From: JBBDWK01 sp040902885
Lineage (GTDB): Bacteria; Acidobacteriota; Terriglobia; Bryobacterales; Bryobacteraceae
DNA: 64,000 nt
Direction of reading: 5' to 3'
Assembly (NCBI GenBank): GCA_040902885.1
Contig: JBBDWK010000094.1
Location: 1 to 64,000 of the forward strand
Below are positions 32,243 through 41,395 of this stretch, in pieces (the first letter of the stretch is position 1; every line of letters starts with the position of its first letter). Position numbers and translations under genes: made by a program. The notes beneath the pieces are model-generated. The model was not told where the DNA came from. It did no database searches and saw only the letters and a program-made list of their open reading frames with translations.

Positions 32243-34414
32243 ATGGGCCCGTCGGCAATATTCCGATTCGGCGTTTTCGAGCTTGACCTGAGTAAGGCAG
32301 AGTTGCGCAAGAGCGGAGTCCGGGTACGCCTTCACGACCAACCCTTCCGGATTCTCACGGTTCTACTGGAGCGGGCCGGTCAGGTGGTTACCCGCGAAGA
32401 GCTGCGGAATGTTCTGTGGCCGGACGAGACTTTTGTCGATTTCGATCACGGGATGAATTCGGCGGTGAACAAGCTGCGGGAAACGCTGGCCGACTCCGCG
32501 TCAAACCCCCGCTATGTCGAGACCGTGCCGCGCCGCGGCTATCGCTTCATAGCCCCCGTGGAAAGTGTCCAGCAGGCCGCCGCACACCCGGAGATAGAGG
32601 GCGCCGATTCACGGAAACAGCCGGCCGGCCCGGTTCTAACGGCCCGCATCAAATGGCCCCTGCTGGTCGCCGGGTTGGCGGCGGCCGCCATAGCCTCTGT
32701 GGCCGTCTATACTCGATCGTCCTTCATTTCTCCGAAAGTCTCTCCGCTCACCAGCGACCCGGGTCGCGAAAGCCTTCCCAGTCTCAGCCCCGATGGCCGG
32801 CAGGTGGCGTTTGTCTGGAATGGCGAGCATCAGAACAATTACGACATCTATGTCAAGCTGCTGGGTACCGAGCGGGCGCTGCGGCTGACGAACCAGCCTG
32901 CCATGGAAACGAACCCGGTGTGGTCGCCGGACGCAGCCTCGATTGCGTTCTTGAGGGTTCAACTTCCCGAGACGCTCGATGTCATGCTGATCTCGCCGTT
33001 AGGGGGCGCCGAGAGGAAAGTGGGCGAGATTCGGCATCCGGGCATGGTCGATGCGCACACACGGCCGGCCGCTGCCGATACACACAAACGGCACCGCATC
33101 TCCTGGACGCCGAATGGCGAGTGGCTCGTTGTTCGGGAGACTCCCAACGAAAAGGAAGCCAGCGCCTTGTTCCTGCTCTCGGTGCGTACAGGCGAGAAGC
33201 GGAGGTTGACCTCGCCGCCCCTGGAGTCAGGGGGAGACCGAGATCCCGCCGTGTCGCCCGATGGAAGCAGGATCGCCTTTGTCCGGGGTCCGCCTGGAAT
33301 CGGAAGTCAGATCCATGTGTTGGAACTCGATGCGAATCTGGCGCCAAAATCCGATCCCCTGAGGCTTACATCCTCGAAATGGTCATGCCATGACCCAGCC
33401 TGGACCTCGGATAGCCTAGTTATTATCTTCTCGGCGGGTAGCGTTCATAGTCCCAGCCTGTGGCGAATGCGGGCCTCCGGATCGGAGCCGCCGCGCCAAA
33501 TTCACGAGGCCGGATATCTTGCTTACCAACCGGCGATCGCCGGGTCGCGATTGGTCTATTCGCGATTCATTCTGGATGTAAACATTTGGAAGTTCGAGGC
33601 GTCCCCGCTGCACGGCAAGAAAGGGCAAGCAACCAAATTTAATGCCTCGACCCACGTGGATCACATGCCGGACTTCTCTCCAGGCGGCGAGCGAGTGGCA
33701 TTCATCTCGACCCGAACCGGCTCGCAGGAGATCTGGGCCGTCAACGCAGATGGCTCGAATCCAGTTCGGCTCACGTTTCTCGTCGACCGGGAAGCGCTAG
33801 GGTTGCGCTGGTCGCCGGACGGCAAGCGAATTCTCTTCCAAGTGAACAACGGGGAGGAAGCGGAGGCACTCACCATCGGCGGCCAGGGCGGACCGGCACA
33901 AACAGTGGTCAACTCGAGAGGCGCCATGGCTCCTAACTGGTCGCGAGACGGCCGGTGGATCTACTTCAGCCGCCGGCAAGGAAGTGAATTTCAAACCTGG
34001 CGGGTTCCAGCCCAACCGGCGGACAACCAAGCGCCCGAGATTCCGGTGATGAAAGCCAACGGGCAGCATGCGATGGAATCTCCGGACGGAAAGTTTCTGT
34101 ACTATGTGAAGCAGAACGCTCTGTGGCGGACGCCTCTTCCGGACGGAGCGGAACAGCGGGTGCTGCCCTCCTTGAGCTATCCGATGAACTATGCAGTCGT
34201 AAATGGCGGAATTTACTTCATTCCAGAAGCGCGTGAGGGAGAGCGGGACACGCTTCGCTTCTTACATCTCGCCACGCAGACTGTGCGCGTCGTGCACACT
34301 TTGGACAAGCAAGTCACACACGGGCTGGCGGCGTCTCCGGATGGACGCTCCGTGCTGTATACCCAACTGGATCACTATGACAGCGATCTCATGGTAGTCG
34401 AAAACTTCCGGTGA
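32243..34414 (+). CDS. CadC-like winged-helix membrane protein with PD40 propeller
   Basis: The 723-residue protein has an N-terminal OmpR-type winged helix (residues about 5-105: FGVFELDLSKAELRKSG..., LLERAGQVVTREELRNVLWP, FVDFDHGMNSAVNKLRETL, NPRYVETVPRRGYRF), a single transmembrane helix near 135-155 and a WD40-like PD40/TolB beta-propeller (SLSPDGRQVAFVW, AVSPDGSRIAFVRG, RWSPDGKRILFQV). This membrane-tethered transcription factor with an external sensor propeller is greatly expanded in Solibacter-type genomes. It would read a periplasmic cue and bind DNA. The targets are not evident; the TPR gene is divergent from it. Confidence 0.9.
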   Translation: MGPSAIFRFGVFELDLSKAELRKSGVRVRLHDQPFRILTVLLERAGQVVTREELRNVLWPDETFVDFDHGMNSAVNKLRETLADSASNPRYVETVPRRGYRFIAPVESVQQAAAHPEIEGADSRKQPAGPVLTARIKWPLLVAGLAAAAIASVAVYTRSSFISPKVSPLTSDPGRESLPSLSPDGRQVAFVWNGEHQNNYDIYVKLLGTERALRLTNQPAMETNPVWSPDAASIAFLRVQLPETLDVMLISPLGGAERKVGEIRHPGMVDAHTRPAAADTHKRHRISWTPNGEWLVVRETPNEKEASALFLLSVRTGEKRRLTSPPLESGGDRDPAVSPDGSRIAFVRGPPGIGSQIHVLELDANLAPKSDPLRLTSSKWSCHDPAWTSDSLVIIFSAGSVHSPSLWRMRASGSEPPRQIHEAGYLAYQPAIAGSRLVYSRFILDVNIWKFEASPLHGKKGQATKFNASTHVDHMPDFSPGGERVAFISTRTGSQEIWAVNADGSNPVRLTFLVDREALGLRWSPDGKRILFQVNNGEEAEALTIGGQGGPAQTVVNSRGAMAPNWSRDGRWIYFSRRQGSEFQTWRVPAQPADNQAPEIPVMKANGQHAMESPDGKFLYYVKQNALWRTPLPDGAEQRVLPSLSYPMNYAVVNGGIYFIPEAREGERDTLRFLHLATQTVRVVHTLDKQVTHGLAASPDGRSVLYTQLDHYDSDLMVVENFR

Positions 34415-34480
34415 GCGACTTTGCTCCAGCAGCCGGCTAGTGGTTGCCATTCCTACGTATCCCATTGGAAACTGATGCAT

Positions 34481-35365
34481 ATGCCCGCTAAGGTACGAAA
34501 AGCCGTCTTCCCTGCCGCCGGACTGGGCACCAGGTTCCTTCCGGCCACGAAAGCGCAGCCGAAAGAGATGCTGCCGCTAGTGGATAAGCCCATTATTCAG
34601 TACGGCGTAGAGGAGGCGATCCATTCCGGAATTCAGAACATCATCATCGTCACCGGGCGAGGCAAGTCCGCCATCGAAGACCACTTCGACGTCAGCTTCG
34701 AGCTGGAGAACATGCTTGAAGCGCGCGACCAAAAGCCGCTGCTGAAGATCGTGCGCGATGTTTCCGACATGATCAACGTGGCCTACATCCGGCAGAAGGA
34801 AGCGCTGGGGCTGGGTCACGCCGTGCTGCGCGCCCGGGAGCTGGTGGGTCACGAACCCTTCGCCGTGGTGCTGGCCGACGACGTGATCGACGCCGAAACG
34901 CCCTGCCTGCGCCAACTGCTCGATGTCTACGAATTCTTCCACGCTTCCGTGCTGGCGGTGATGGAAGTGCCGCCGGAAAAGATCTCCGCATACGGCGTGG
35001 TGGACGCCGAACCGATCTCGCACAACGGCAAAAAGGATCGCGTGTTCCGCATCCGCGACCTGGTCGAAAAGCCCAAACCGGGCGACGCGCCTTCCAACCT
35101 GGCGATTATCGGCCGTTATATCCTGACGCCGGAGATCTTCGAATCGCTGGCCTCCATAGAACCCGGAACCGGCTCCGAGATCCAGTTGACCGACGGGTTG
35201 AAGCACCAGTTGCGCAGCCGGCCCATCTACGCCCTCCGCTTCGACGGCACGCGCTACGATGCGGGCGACAAGCTCGGATTCCTGAAGGCGACCGTCGAGT
35301 TCGCGCTTCGGCGCCACGACCTGGGCGGGCCGTTCCGGGAATATCTCAAGAGTCTCACGCTGTAG
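34481..35365 (+). CDS. galU: UTP-glucose-1-phosphate uridylyltransferase
   Basis: The 294-residue enzyme makes UDP-glucose from UTP and glucose 1-phosphate. The family signature is intact: A-G-L-G-T-R-F-L-P-A-T-K-A-Q-P-K-E-M-L-P-L-V-D-K-P at the N-terminus, then IIIVTGRGKSAIEDHFD, VVLADDVI and the F-D-G-T-R-Y-D-A-G-D-K-L-G sugar-binding region near the C-terminus. I start at the ATG at 34481 because homology begins there; the frame is open to 34421. It feeds cell-envelope glycans. It is followed after 20 bases by a Tat-leader isomerase-like gene. Confidence 0.95.
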   Translation: MPAKVRKAVFPAAGLGTRFLPATKAQPKEMLPLVDKPIIQYGVEEAIHSGIQNIIIVTGRGKSAIEDHFDVSFELENMLEARDQKPLLKIVRDVSDMINVAYIRQKEALGLGHAVLRARELVGHEPFAVVLADDVIDAETPCLRQLLDVYEFFHASVLAVMEVPPEKISAYGVVDAEPISHNGKKDRVFRIRDLVEKPKPGDAPSNLAIIGRYILTPEIFESLASIEPGTGSEIQLTDGLKHQLRSRPIYALRFDGTRYDAGDKLGFLKATVEFALRRHDLGGPFREYLKSLTL

Positions 35366-35385
35366 GCCCGGTCTATAATGCAGCA

Positions 35386-36408
35386 ATGCGCCGACGAACG
35401 TTTCTGGCTGCCGCTGCGGCGCCGGTCGCTATGCAAGCACAATCCGACGTGAAGTTCGGTATCGACCTCTTCAGCATCCGTAGTTCGGGCTGGACGCCCT
35501 TCGAGTATCTCGACTATTGCGCCAAGTGGGGCGCCAGGATAGTCCACTTCTCCGAGATCCGCTTCATTGGCAGCCTGGAGGAGCCGCACCTGAGGAAGGT
35601 GCGCGAATATGCCACGAAGCTGGGGGTTTCGCTCGAAATCGGCATGCGGTCGATCTGCCCAACGTCGAAGGCGTTCGATCCGGCGCGGGGCTCGGCCGAA
35701 GAGCAGATCCTGCGCATGGTGCATGCCGCGCGGGTGGCGGGATCGCCCATCGTGCGCGCGTTTCTCGGAACCATGGCGGACCGGACAGGCCCGGGCGGCA
35801 TCGACGCGCGTATCGAAGACACGGTAAAGGTGTTGCGCGGCGTACGCTCGCGCGTGCAGGATGCCGGCGTGAAGATCGCCATCGAGAACCATGCCGGGGA
35901 CATGCAGGCGCGCGAATTGAAGTCGCTGATTGAGGGTGCGGGCAAGGACTTCGTGGGCGCGTGTCTCGACTCGGGCAACCCGCTCTGGGCCATCGAGGAT
36001 CCGCACCTCACGCTGGAGACGCTCGCGCCCTATGTCCTGACCAGCCACGTTCGCGACACCGCCGTCTGGAAGGAGAAGGACGCCATCGCCGTGCAGTGGG
36101 TGCGCATGGGACAAGGCAATATCGGGATTCAGGAATACGCGCGCAAGTTCCGGCAATTCTGTCCCGGCCGCCCGTTTTCGCTGGAGATCATTGTGACCCA
36201 GCCGCGGCCGTTCGCATGGCAGGAAGCGAAGTTTTGGGAGGCCTACCGCAACACGCCCGCGTGGGAGTTTGCCAGATTCCTGTCGCTAGCGGAGAAGGGC
36301 CACCCGTTCCAGGGGCTGCCCCCAGCGCCCAAGGAAATGCAGGCGCAGCGTGAGCGGGAAGACCTGGAAGCCAGCATTCAATACTGCCGGGACACGCTGA
36401 AGATCTGA
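35386..36408 (+). CDS. Sugar phosphate isomerase/epimerase-like TIM barrel, Tat leader
   Basis: The 340-residue protein has an N-terminal leader MRRRTFLAAAAAP...QAQS of Tat type and an AP-endonuclease-2/xylose-isomerase-like TIM barrel: KIAIENHAGDMQARELKSL, C-L-D-S-G-N-P, T-S-H-V-R-D-T and MGQGNIGIQEY carry the usual Glu, His and Asp metal-site residues. Family members isomerise or epimerise sugars or inositol derivatives. Export is unusual for the class and recurs in this genome. Its first 17 coding bases after ATGCGC match those of the FAH gene at 2308-2324. It converges with the TIR gene, one base apart. Confidence 0.85.
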   Translation: MRRRTFLAAAAAPVAMQAQSDVKFGIDLFSIRSSGWTPFEYLDYCAKWGARIVHFSEIRFIGSLEEPHLRKVREYATKLGVSLEIGMRSICPTSKAFDPARGSAEEQILRMVHAARVAGSPIVRAFLGTMADRTGPGGIDARIEDTVKVLRGVRSRVQDAGVKIAIENHAGDMQARELKSLIEGAGKDFVGACLDSGNPLWAIEDPHLTLETLAPYVLTSHVRDTAVWKEKDAIAVQWVRMGQGNIGIQEYARKFRQFCPGRPFSLEIIVTQPRPFAWQEAKFWEAYRNTPAWEFARFLSLAEKGHPFQGLPPAPKEMQAQREREDLEASIQYCRDTLKI

Positions 36409-36409
36409 C

Positions 36410-37249
36410 TCAAGGCCCAGCCCTTTTGGCGACGCCCTTTGCGAAGCCAAAGTCGTCGGTAGAAGTCAAATGGATCTCCTTGTTGCGGATTTCGCCTTCA
36501 AACCGTATTGTGGCCGGCTCGGAGGCAAACTGGGGAACGTGTCTCGTATAGAACGAGAGTCTGCCGCCTGCGATCTTCCCCTCGTGGATGCCCCCCTCGC
36601 CTGTGGGATAAACGACGCTGCCGGTCACCCTATCTCCCATCACTTCAAACGTGAGACGGATACGGTACGGAGGTTGTCTTTCCTTTTGCATCTCCGCGAG
36701 CCACCTGCCGTTAATGTCCACGCCGGCCGTGCGGGTGAGCAGGAAGACGGCGAGTGCGAGGAAAGCCGCCAGCGCTGGAACCAGAATCTTCCATAGTTTC
36801 CAGCGCTCCTCCCTTCCCAAAGCTTTCGATAACCGGGCAACGTCTTCGTCGAACCGCGCGTCGGCGAGTTCCAGCACCTGATGCCGGCTCAAGGCCGCGA
36901 GGCTGTTTGGCAGATCCGCAACTTGCGGCATCGGCGCGCCGCCCACTAGCACCGGGACGACGGTGATCCCGCGCTTCAGGGCTGCTTCGACCTCTTGCCG
37001 CACGAAGTCCTCCCCATCGTCGAGACGGCGCTGCATGTGCGCCATCCACAGCGGGCCAATCACTACGACCATCGCGTCGCAGGCCGCGATCCGCTCCTCG
37101 ATGGTCTGGGCAAAGTTCTGACCGGGGCGGATGTCCTCAACGTCCATGAAGACGCGGTCTTTCCCGAAAATGCCGTTCAGGCGGTCGCATAAGCGCCCCG
37201 TATAGCCAGCCGAATCTTCGCGCCGGTAGCTGATGAAAATGGTTGCCAT
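36410..37249 (-). CDS. TIR-domain membrane protein with C-terminal beta domain
   Basis: From the ATG at 37249 the product has 279 residues. Residues 1-140 are a TIR_2 domain (IFISYRREDSAGYTGRLCDRL, VFMDVEDIRPGQNF, DAMVVVIGPLW). Glu86 in D-F-V-R-Q-E-V-E lies where NADase TIR domains have the catalytic glutamate. A transmembrane helix follows at about 152-172 (VPALAAFLALAVFLL), then an external beta-rich domain of about 100 residues (NGRWLAEMQ, IRLTFEVMGDRVTGSVVYP, GEIRNKEIHLTS). It could signal membrane events to an NAD-consuming domain, but this is inference. It lies 54 bases downstream of the Oar receptor on the same strand. Confidence 0.82.
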   Translation of the reverse strand: MATIFISYRREDSAGYTGRLCDRLNGIFGKDRVFMDVEDIRPGQNFAQTIEERIAACDAMVVVIGPLWMAHMQRRLDDGEDFVRQEVEAALKRGITVVPVLVGGAPMPQVADLPNSLAALSRHQVLELADARFDEDVARLSKALGREERWKLWKILVPALAAFLALAVFLLTRTAGVDINGRWLAEMQKERQPPYRIRLTFEVMGDRVTGSVVYPTGEGGIHEGKIAGGRLSFYTRHVPQFASEPATIRFEGEIRNKEIHLTSTDDFGFAKGVAKRAGP

Positions 37250-37302
37250 GGGAGATTGTCCCAGCCTCACGTCATCATACGTCAGCTACTACAACGCGCT
37301 GT

Positions 37303-40300
37303 CTAGTAACTGAGCTTCAGCCCGAACTGGATGATGCGGGGCGGAGCCGCGGCGATGAACGCTCCGGGTGTCGTGTTGAGATTCACCACAGGCCCCTGGT
37401 AGTTCACATGGTTGAAGGCGTTCACCGCCTCCGCGCGGAACTGCAGCTTCCAGCGCTCGGTGATCGCAAAGTTCTTGAACAGCGACAAGTCGACGCTATG
37501 AAAGCCGTCGCCGCGGACAATGTTGCGGCCCGCATTGCCGAATGTACCGTTCACCGGAATGCGGAACGCCGCCGGGTTGAAGGCCAATCCGGCCGGAACG
37601 TCGGAGTGCGGATCTCCAATCACGTCGGGCCGGTTGAACGCCTCGTTGCGGTACGGATCGAAATTGCTGGTGGACGGCGTAAACGGCTGGCCGGACTGAA
37701 GAGTCACGATGGCGTTCACCTGCCAGCCGCCGGCGAGCGTCTTGACCAGGCCAGACCCCGGATGGAAAGGAAGCTCATAGGTAAAAGCAGAGCTGAAACG
37801 ATGCGGTACATCAAAACTGGACACTCCGCGCTGGAGCGAGAGATTCGCGGAGTCGAGAACCCGCTCGGACGCGTCTGCCGACCCATAGTCGCTCGCATTG
37901 TCGATTGATTTCGAGAACGTGTAAGAAGCCAGGAGGCTCAAGCCTTTTGCGAACCGTCTCTCTATCTTGATCTGACCGCTGTGGTACGTGGAAGTCGCGG
38001 CGTTGCGGCTGCGCGTGACGGCGTCGAACGCGGGATACGGACGCAGAGTGCTCAGGATCGGAGTGGTATCCTGCCCGGCGGCCACCGCCTGCGCGATGCG
38101 GGTGCGTTGATCGGTCGAGAGCGACCGGATCGGCACCTGGTTGGCGTCGAAGAAGAACGGCAGACCCAGCCCGCGCGACCCGATGTATGCGAGTTCGACG
38201 AGCCAGCCTTGGCCCAGCCGGTGCTGCAAGCCAATGTTGAATTGCATCGAATAGGGGTTGCGGAAGTCGTGATAGTCCACAGCGGCGATTGCGCGCGAAG
38301 GTTGCGCGAGCGCACGCAGGTCGAGAAGCGTAGCCGCCGGGCCGTTGGGCGGAAACGGAGTGGGAGTGCGCGTAACCGCGAAGGCCGAGTAAGGCGGGTT
38401 GTTCTCCACCTGCTGAACCGAATTGGCCTGGAGTAACGACTCGTACAGGATAGAGAAGCCGGCGCGGATCACGGTCCGTCCCGTTTCGGAGACATCGTAG
38501 GCGAGGCCGACCCGCGGCGCGAAGTTGTTGCGATCGGCGAGGTAGAAGCGGTCCAGGCCGGAAGATCCAACCTCCAGCAGCGATCCATTTGGAGCCAAGT
38601 TCGAGAGCTTGCCGTTCACCTCAGTCCACGGAGCGGAATAGTCGTAGCGCAATCCCAGGTTGACGGTCAGCTTCGGCGTAGCCCGCCAGCTATCCTGCGC
38701 GAAGAATGCATAGTGCGACTGACGGTAGCCGCGCCCGAACTGGCCGACGACGATCGAGGCTTCGAACGGCTGGCCGATCAGGAAATCGGCGAGCGCTCCA
38801 GCGCGCTCGTTGCCGGGTATCCGTGGAATCAGACCGTTCCGGGAGCCGTCGAAAGAAATCGTGCCGCGCTGGCTGGATGCGCCGCGCGTGTTGAACTGCA
38901 TTCGCGTGATCTCGCCGCCGAACTTGAAGCTATGCTGGCCGGCAAGGTAGTTCACCGAGTCGGAGATCATGGTTGTGAGTTCGTTTTGCTCGCGGTTAAA
39001 CCACGTCAAACCGCCCAGCGGTTCGATGGCGCTCCCCGCGAAGGCGATGGATGGCATGCCGTTGGCTATCTCGTTACCGTTGGGCAGTCCGACCTCGGAG
39101 GGCGGAGTTTGATCGCCGTTGGCCAGATCGTTGGAGTACCGGTTGACGCCGACCCGGAATTCATTCACTACTCGCGAACTGAACGTCCGCAGATATCCGA
39201 TCGTGCCGTTGATGGTCTTTTCCGGATTCGGAAGCGAGAAGCCGGGAATGTACGGACCTCCGAAGCGGTTGATGATGTACTCCTGATTGTTGTTGTTCCG
39301 CGAAATGCGCACGGTGACCATGTCGCGCTCAGTCAAATGGTGATCGGTCCGGATGTGAAATTGCGTATCCACCAGGCCGATTGTAAGCGCGGAGTTGTAG
39401 TTCAACGGCCCTGCCGTGCTCGTGTTCGGCTGGGGATAGAAGCCGAGCAGGCCCTGGCTAATCGGATTGATTCGTCCCCCGAGGTTCAGCGTCTGCTGTG
39501 CGCCGCTCGCGTCGCGATAGCGAATCAATCCGTTGCGTTCGTCCGGACTCGGAACGCTTACCAGGCGCGTCTCGACGCCCTCCAGGATTCGGAGCTGCTC
39601 AAAATTACCGAAAAAGAAGTGGTTGTTCGAGAAAATCGGACCTCCCACCGAGCCGCCGAACTGGTTCTGCCGCAACTTCCCGCGAGGCAGGCCGGCGCGC
39701 GTGCTGAACGTGCTGTTGGCGTCGAGCACGTCGTTGCGGAAGAACTCGTACAAGGAGCCGTGGAACTGGTTCGTGCCCATTCGCGTGACAATGTTCACCG
39801 TTGCTCCAAGCGTTCCACCGAACTCCGCTTGCGGCGCGCTCGCCTTCAGCTCGAACTCGCGTACGGCTTCGTTCGAAGGTTCGAAGTTGATCACGCCATA
39901 CTGCCGGACATTCATGGGCATGCCGTCCAGAACAAAGTCGTTCGACCGGCCTCGCATGCCGTTGACAACGAACGCGCCCTCGGTGTTCTCCCTTGCCTTT
40001 CCATAGCGGTTCGCGGCAGTGCTCCAGTTCCAGCCGGCGGCGATGCCCGGCGCCAGTAGCGCGAGGTTTTGCAACTGGCGGCCATTCAACGGAAGCTCTT
40101 GCACGTTGCGGGTGTCCACGACGGTCGCTACGGTTGCGGTTTCGGTGGCAGTGCTTGCCACCGACGCCGTTACCTCCAGAGTCTGCTCCACCGCGCCGGG
40201 CTTCAGCGAGAAATCGGACCGAAGCTCCTCGCCCACCCGGAGAACAATGCCGGTCTGGCGTTGTGAGGAGAACTGCGGCGCGGAAACCGTCAGCTCGTGT

Positions 40301-40545
40301 GTTCCCGCCTGCAATCCCACAATTCGGTATGCACCGGCGGGGTTGGTCGTGGTCACTTGCTCCAAGCCGGTTTCTACGTGCCGCGCACGCACGGTCGCTC
40401 CGGCAATGACGCCTCCGCTGGAATCGGTTACGGTGCCCACCAGGACGGCCGTTGGACCTTGCGCCGCGGCCCCCGTGACCAGGACGAGCGTGACTATTAA
40501 CGTGTAGATCGGCAACGTGTAGATGGAAAAATACAGACGGTACAT
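37303..40545 (-). CDS. Oar-type TonB-dependent receptor
   Basis: The 1080-residue protein has a signal peptide, an N-terminal carboxypeptidase-regulatory-like Ig domain at about residues 33-115 (VGTVTDSSGGVIAGATVRARH, AGAYRIVGLQAGTHELTVSA), a plug domain (QELPLNGRQLQNLALLAPG) and a very large barrel ending in the aromatic C-terminus Q-F-G-L-K-L-S-Y. This is the acidobacterial Oar family, outer-membrane receptors for large or complex substrates, often sugars or peptides. No TonB box is obvious. A terminator and AGGAGAGGAG lie upstream of the start. The TIR gene follows downstream on the same strand. Confidence 0.92.
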   Translation of the reverse strand: MYRLYFSIYTLPIYTLIVTLVLVTGAAAQGPTAVLVGTVTDSSGGVIAGATVRARHVETGLEQVTTTNPAGAYRIVGLQAGTHELTVSAPQFSSQRQTGIVLRVGEELRSDFSLKPGAVEQTLEVTASVASTATETATVATVVDTRNVQELPLNGRQLQNLALLAPGIAAGWNWSTAANRYGKARENTEGAFVVNGMRGRSNDFVLDGMPMNVRQYGVINFEPSNEAVREFELKASAPQAEFGGTLGATVNIVTRMGTNQFHGSLYEFFRNDVLDANSTFSTRAGLPRGKLRQNQFGGSVGGPIFSNNHFFFGNFEQLRILEGVETRLVSVPSPDERNGLIRYRDASGAQQTLNLGGRINPISQGLLGFYPQPNTSTAGPLNYNSALTIGLVDTQFHIRTDHHLTERDMVTVRISRNNNNQEYIINRFGGPYIPGFSLPNPEKTINGTIGYLRTFSSRVVNEFRVGVNRYSNDLANGDQTPPSEVGLPNGNEIANGMPSIAFAGSAIEPLGGLTWFNREQNELTTMISDSVNYLAGQHSFKFGGEITRMQFNTRGASSQRGTISFDGSRNGLIPRIPGNERAGALADFLIGQPFEASIVVGQFGRGYRQSHYAFFAQDSWRATPKLTVNLGLRYDYSAPWTEVNGKLSNLAPNGSLLEVGSSGLDRFYLADRNNFAPRVGLAYDVSETGRTVIRAGFSILYESLLQANSVQQVENNPPYSAFAVTRTPTPFPPNGPAATLLDLRALAQPSRAIAAVDYHDFRNPYSMQFNIGLQHRLGQGWLVELAYIGSRGLGLPFFFDANQVPIRSLSTDQRTRIAQAVAAGQDTTPILSTLRPYPAFDAVTRSRNAATSTYHSGQIKIERRFAKGLSLLASYTFSKSIDNASDYGSADASERVLDSANLSLQRGVSSFDVPHRFSSAFTYELPFHPGSGLVKTLAGGWQVNAIVTLQSGQPFTPSTSNFDPYRNEAFNRPDVIGDPHSDVPAGLAFNPAAFRIPVNGTFGNAGRNIVRGDGFHSVDLSLFKNFAITERWKLQFRAEAVNAFNHVNYQGPVVNLNTTPGAFIAAAPPRIIQFGLKLSY

Positions 40546-40574
40546 TCCGGTTTACTCCTCTCCTTACCATTCGC

Positions 40575-40601
40575 AAAAACACGCGGGGTGAGCGCACCCC
40601 G
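40575..40601 (-). terminator. Rho-independent terminator after the DUF2064 gene
   Basis: Read on the minus strand, a perfect 7-bp GC stem (CGGGGTG, loop CGCT, CACCCCG; 40601-40584) is followed after four bases by TTTTT (40579-40575). It lies between the DUF2064 gene and the Oar receptor, both on the minus strand, so it would end transcription from the DUF2064 gene before the receptor promoter. Confidence 0.6.
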
Positions 40602-40623
40602 GTTGTAAGCTTTTAGCGTTGTC

Positions 40624-41373
40624 TTAGGCAGGCAAGGAGAGGGGCGGCCCGCGCGTAACGCGCGCGTCACCGGCTAAACGGCTAATGGCATGCGCCACCG
40701 GAGCCGAGATTGCACGACAGACCAAAAGGAGGGGCAGAAGAAGCCAGCGAAATGCGCTCCAGCCGGACTCTCCGCGGCTGAGCCGGTAAAGAGCGGCAAT
40801 GTTGCCGGCGCAATCGAGATCGTGGCCCGGCGACGTGAGCAGCAGCGCGAGATTGAACCGGACGGCCTCCAACTGAAGTTGGCGGCAGACGTCCGAACTT
40901 TGCCAGGCGATCGCGGCGAGAGGCCGTTTCGCGCGGGCATTGAATCCGATCGCGTTGACCCCGCCGTCACTGCCGGGTGCGAGGACTAAAGCGGGGTCGC
41001 GAGATTCAAGGTGCGCAAACGCGTCCCGAATATCGGCGATTTCGAGCGGCGGGCCATCGCCGCCCACCATGAGGACGGCCTTCGCTCCCCGGCAAAACGC
41101 CGACGCAAAAGCCGACTCGACACGTTCCGCAAAAGACCCTTCCGCCTGCGTCGCGATGCAGGCATCCGGGAGAAGCCTCGCCAACGAGTTTTCGGACGAA
41201 ACCGGAGTGACAACGAGCAGCTCCGCGCCGGCCTCGGCGGCCCGTTGCCGCCAGCATTTCAAAAAGCCGACGAACAGACGCGTCCCTTCGGCGATGGGCA
41301 AACGCTTTGCCCGCGCCTCCGCTTCCGGCGCGCGCGTGAATAACAGAATTGTCCGGCCGTTAGGCTGCGTCAC
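40624..41373 (-). CDS. DUF2064/TIGR04282 glycosyltransferase-like protein
   Basis: The 249-residue protein has the DUF2064 landmarks: RTILLFTRAPEAEARAKRL at the N-terminus, V-L-M-V-G-G-D-G-P-P-L with the usual GxDxP metal-like motif, and L-V-L-A-P-G-S-D-G-G-V-N-A-I-G. These proteins are related to nucleotidyl-/glycosyltransferase A folds such as CofC and MobA, and some act in envelope or cofactor glycan synthesis. The function of this one is unknown. A short hydrophobic segment occurs near the C-terminus. It is downstream of an unknown gene at 41396 (22 bases) and is followed by a clear terminator. Confidence 0.85.
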   Translation of the reverse strand: MTQPNGRTILLFTRAPEAEARAKRLPIAEGTRLFVGFLKCWRQRAAEAGAELLVVTPVSSENSLARLLPDACIATQAEGSFAERVESAFASAFCRGAKAVLMVGGDGPPLEIADIRDAFAHLESRDPALVLAPGSDGGVNAIGFNARAKRPLAAIAWQSSDVCRQLQLEAVRFNLALLLTSPGHDLDCAGNIAALYRLSRGESGWSAFRWLLLPLLLVCRAISAPVAHAISRLAGDARVTRGPPLSLPA

Positions 41374-41395
41374 GCGATGAGTTGTCTCCGCGGAA

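Noticed and set aside
36410..40545. A phage defence island around the TIR gene
   Set aside because: No nuclease, CBASS, Thoeris, CRISPR or other defence gene lies nearby; the neighbours are a receptor and a sugar isomerase-like gene, so a defence island is not supported.
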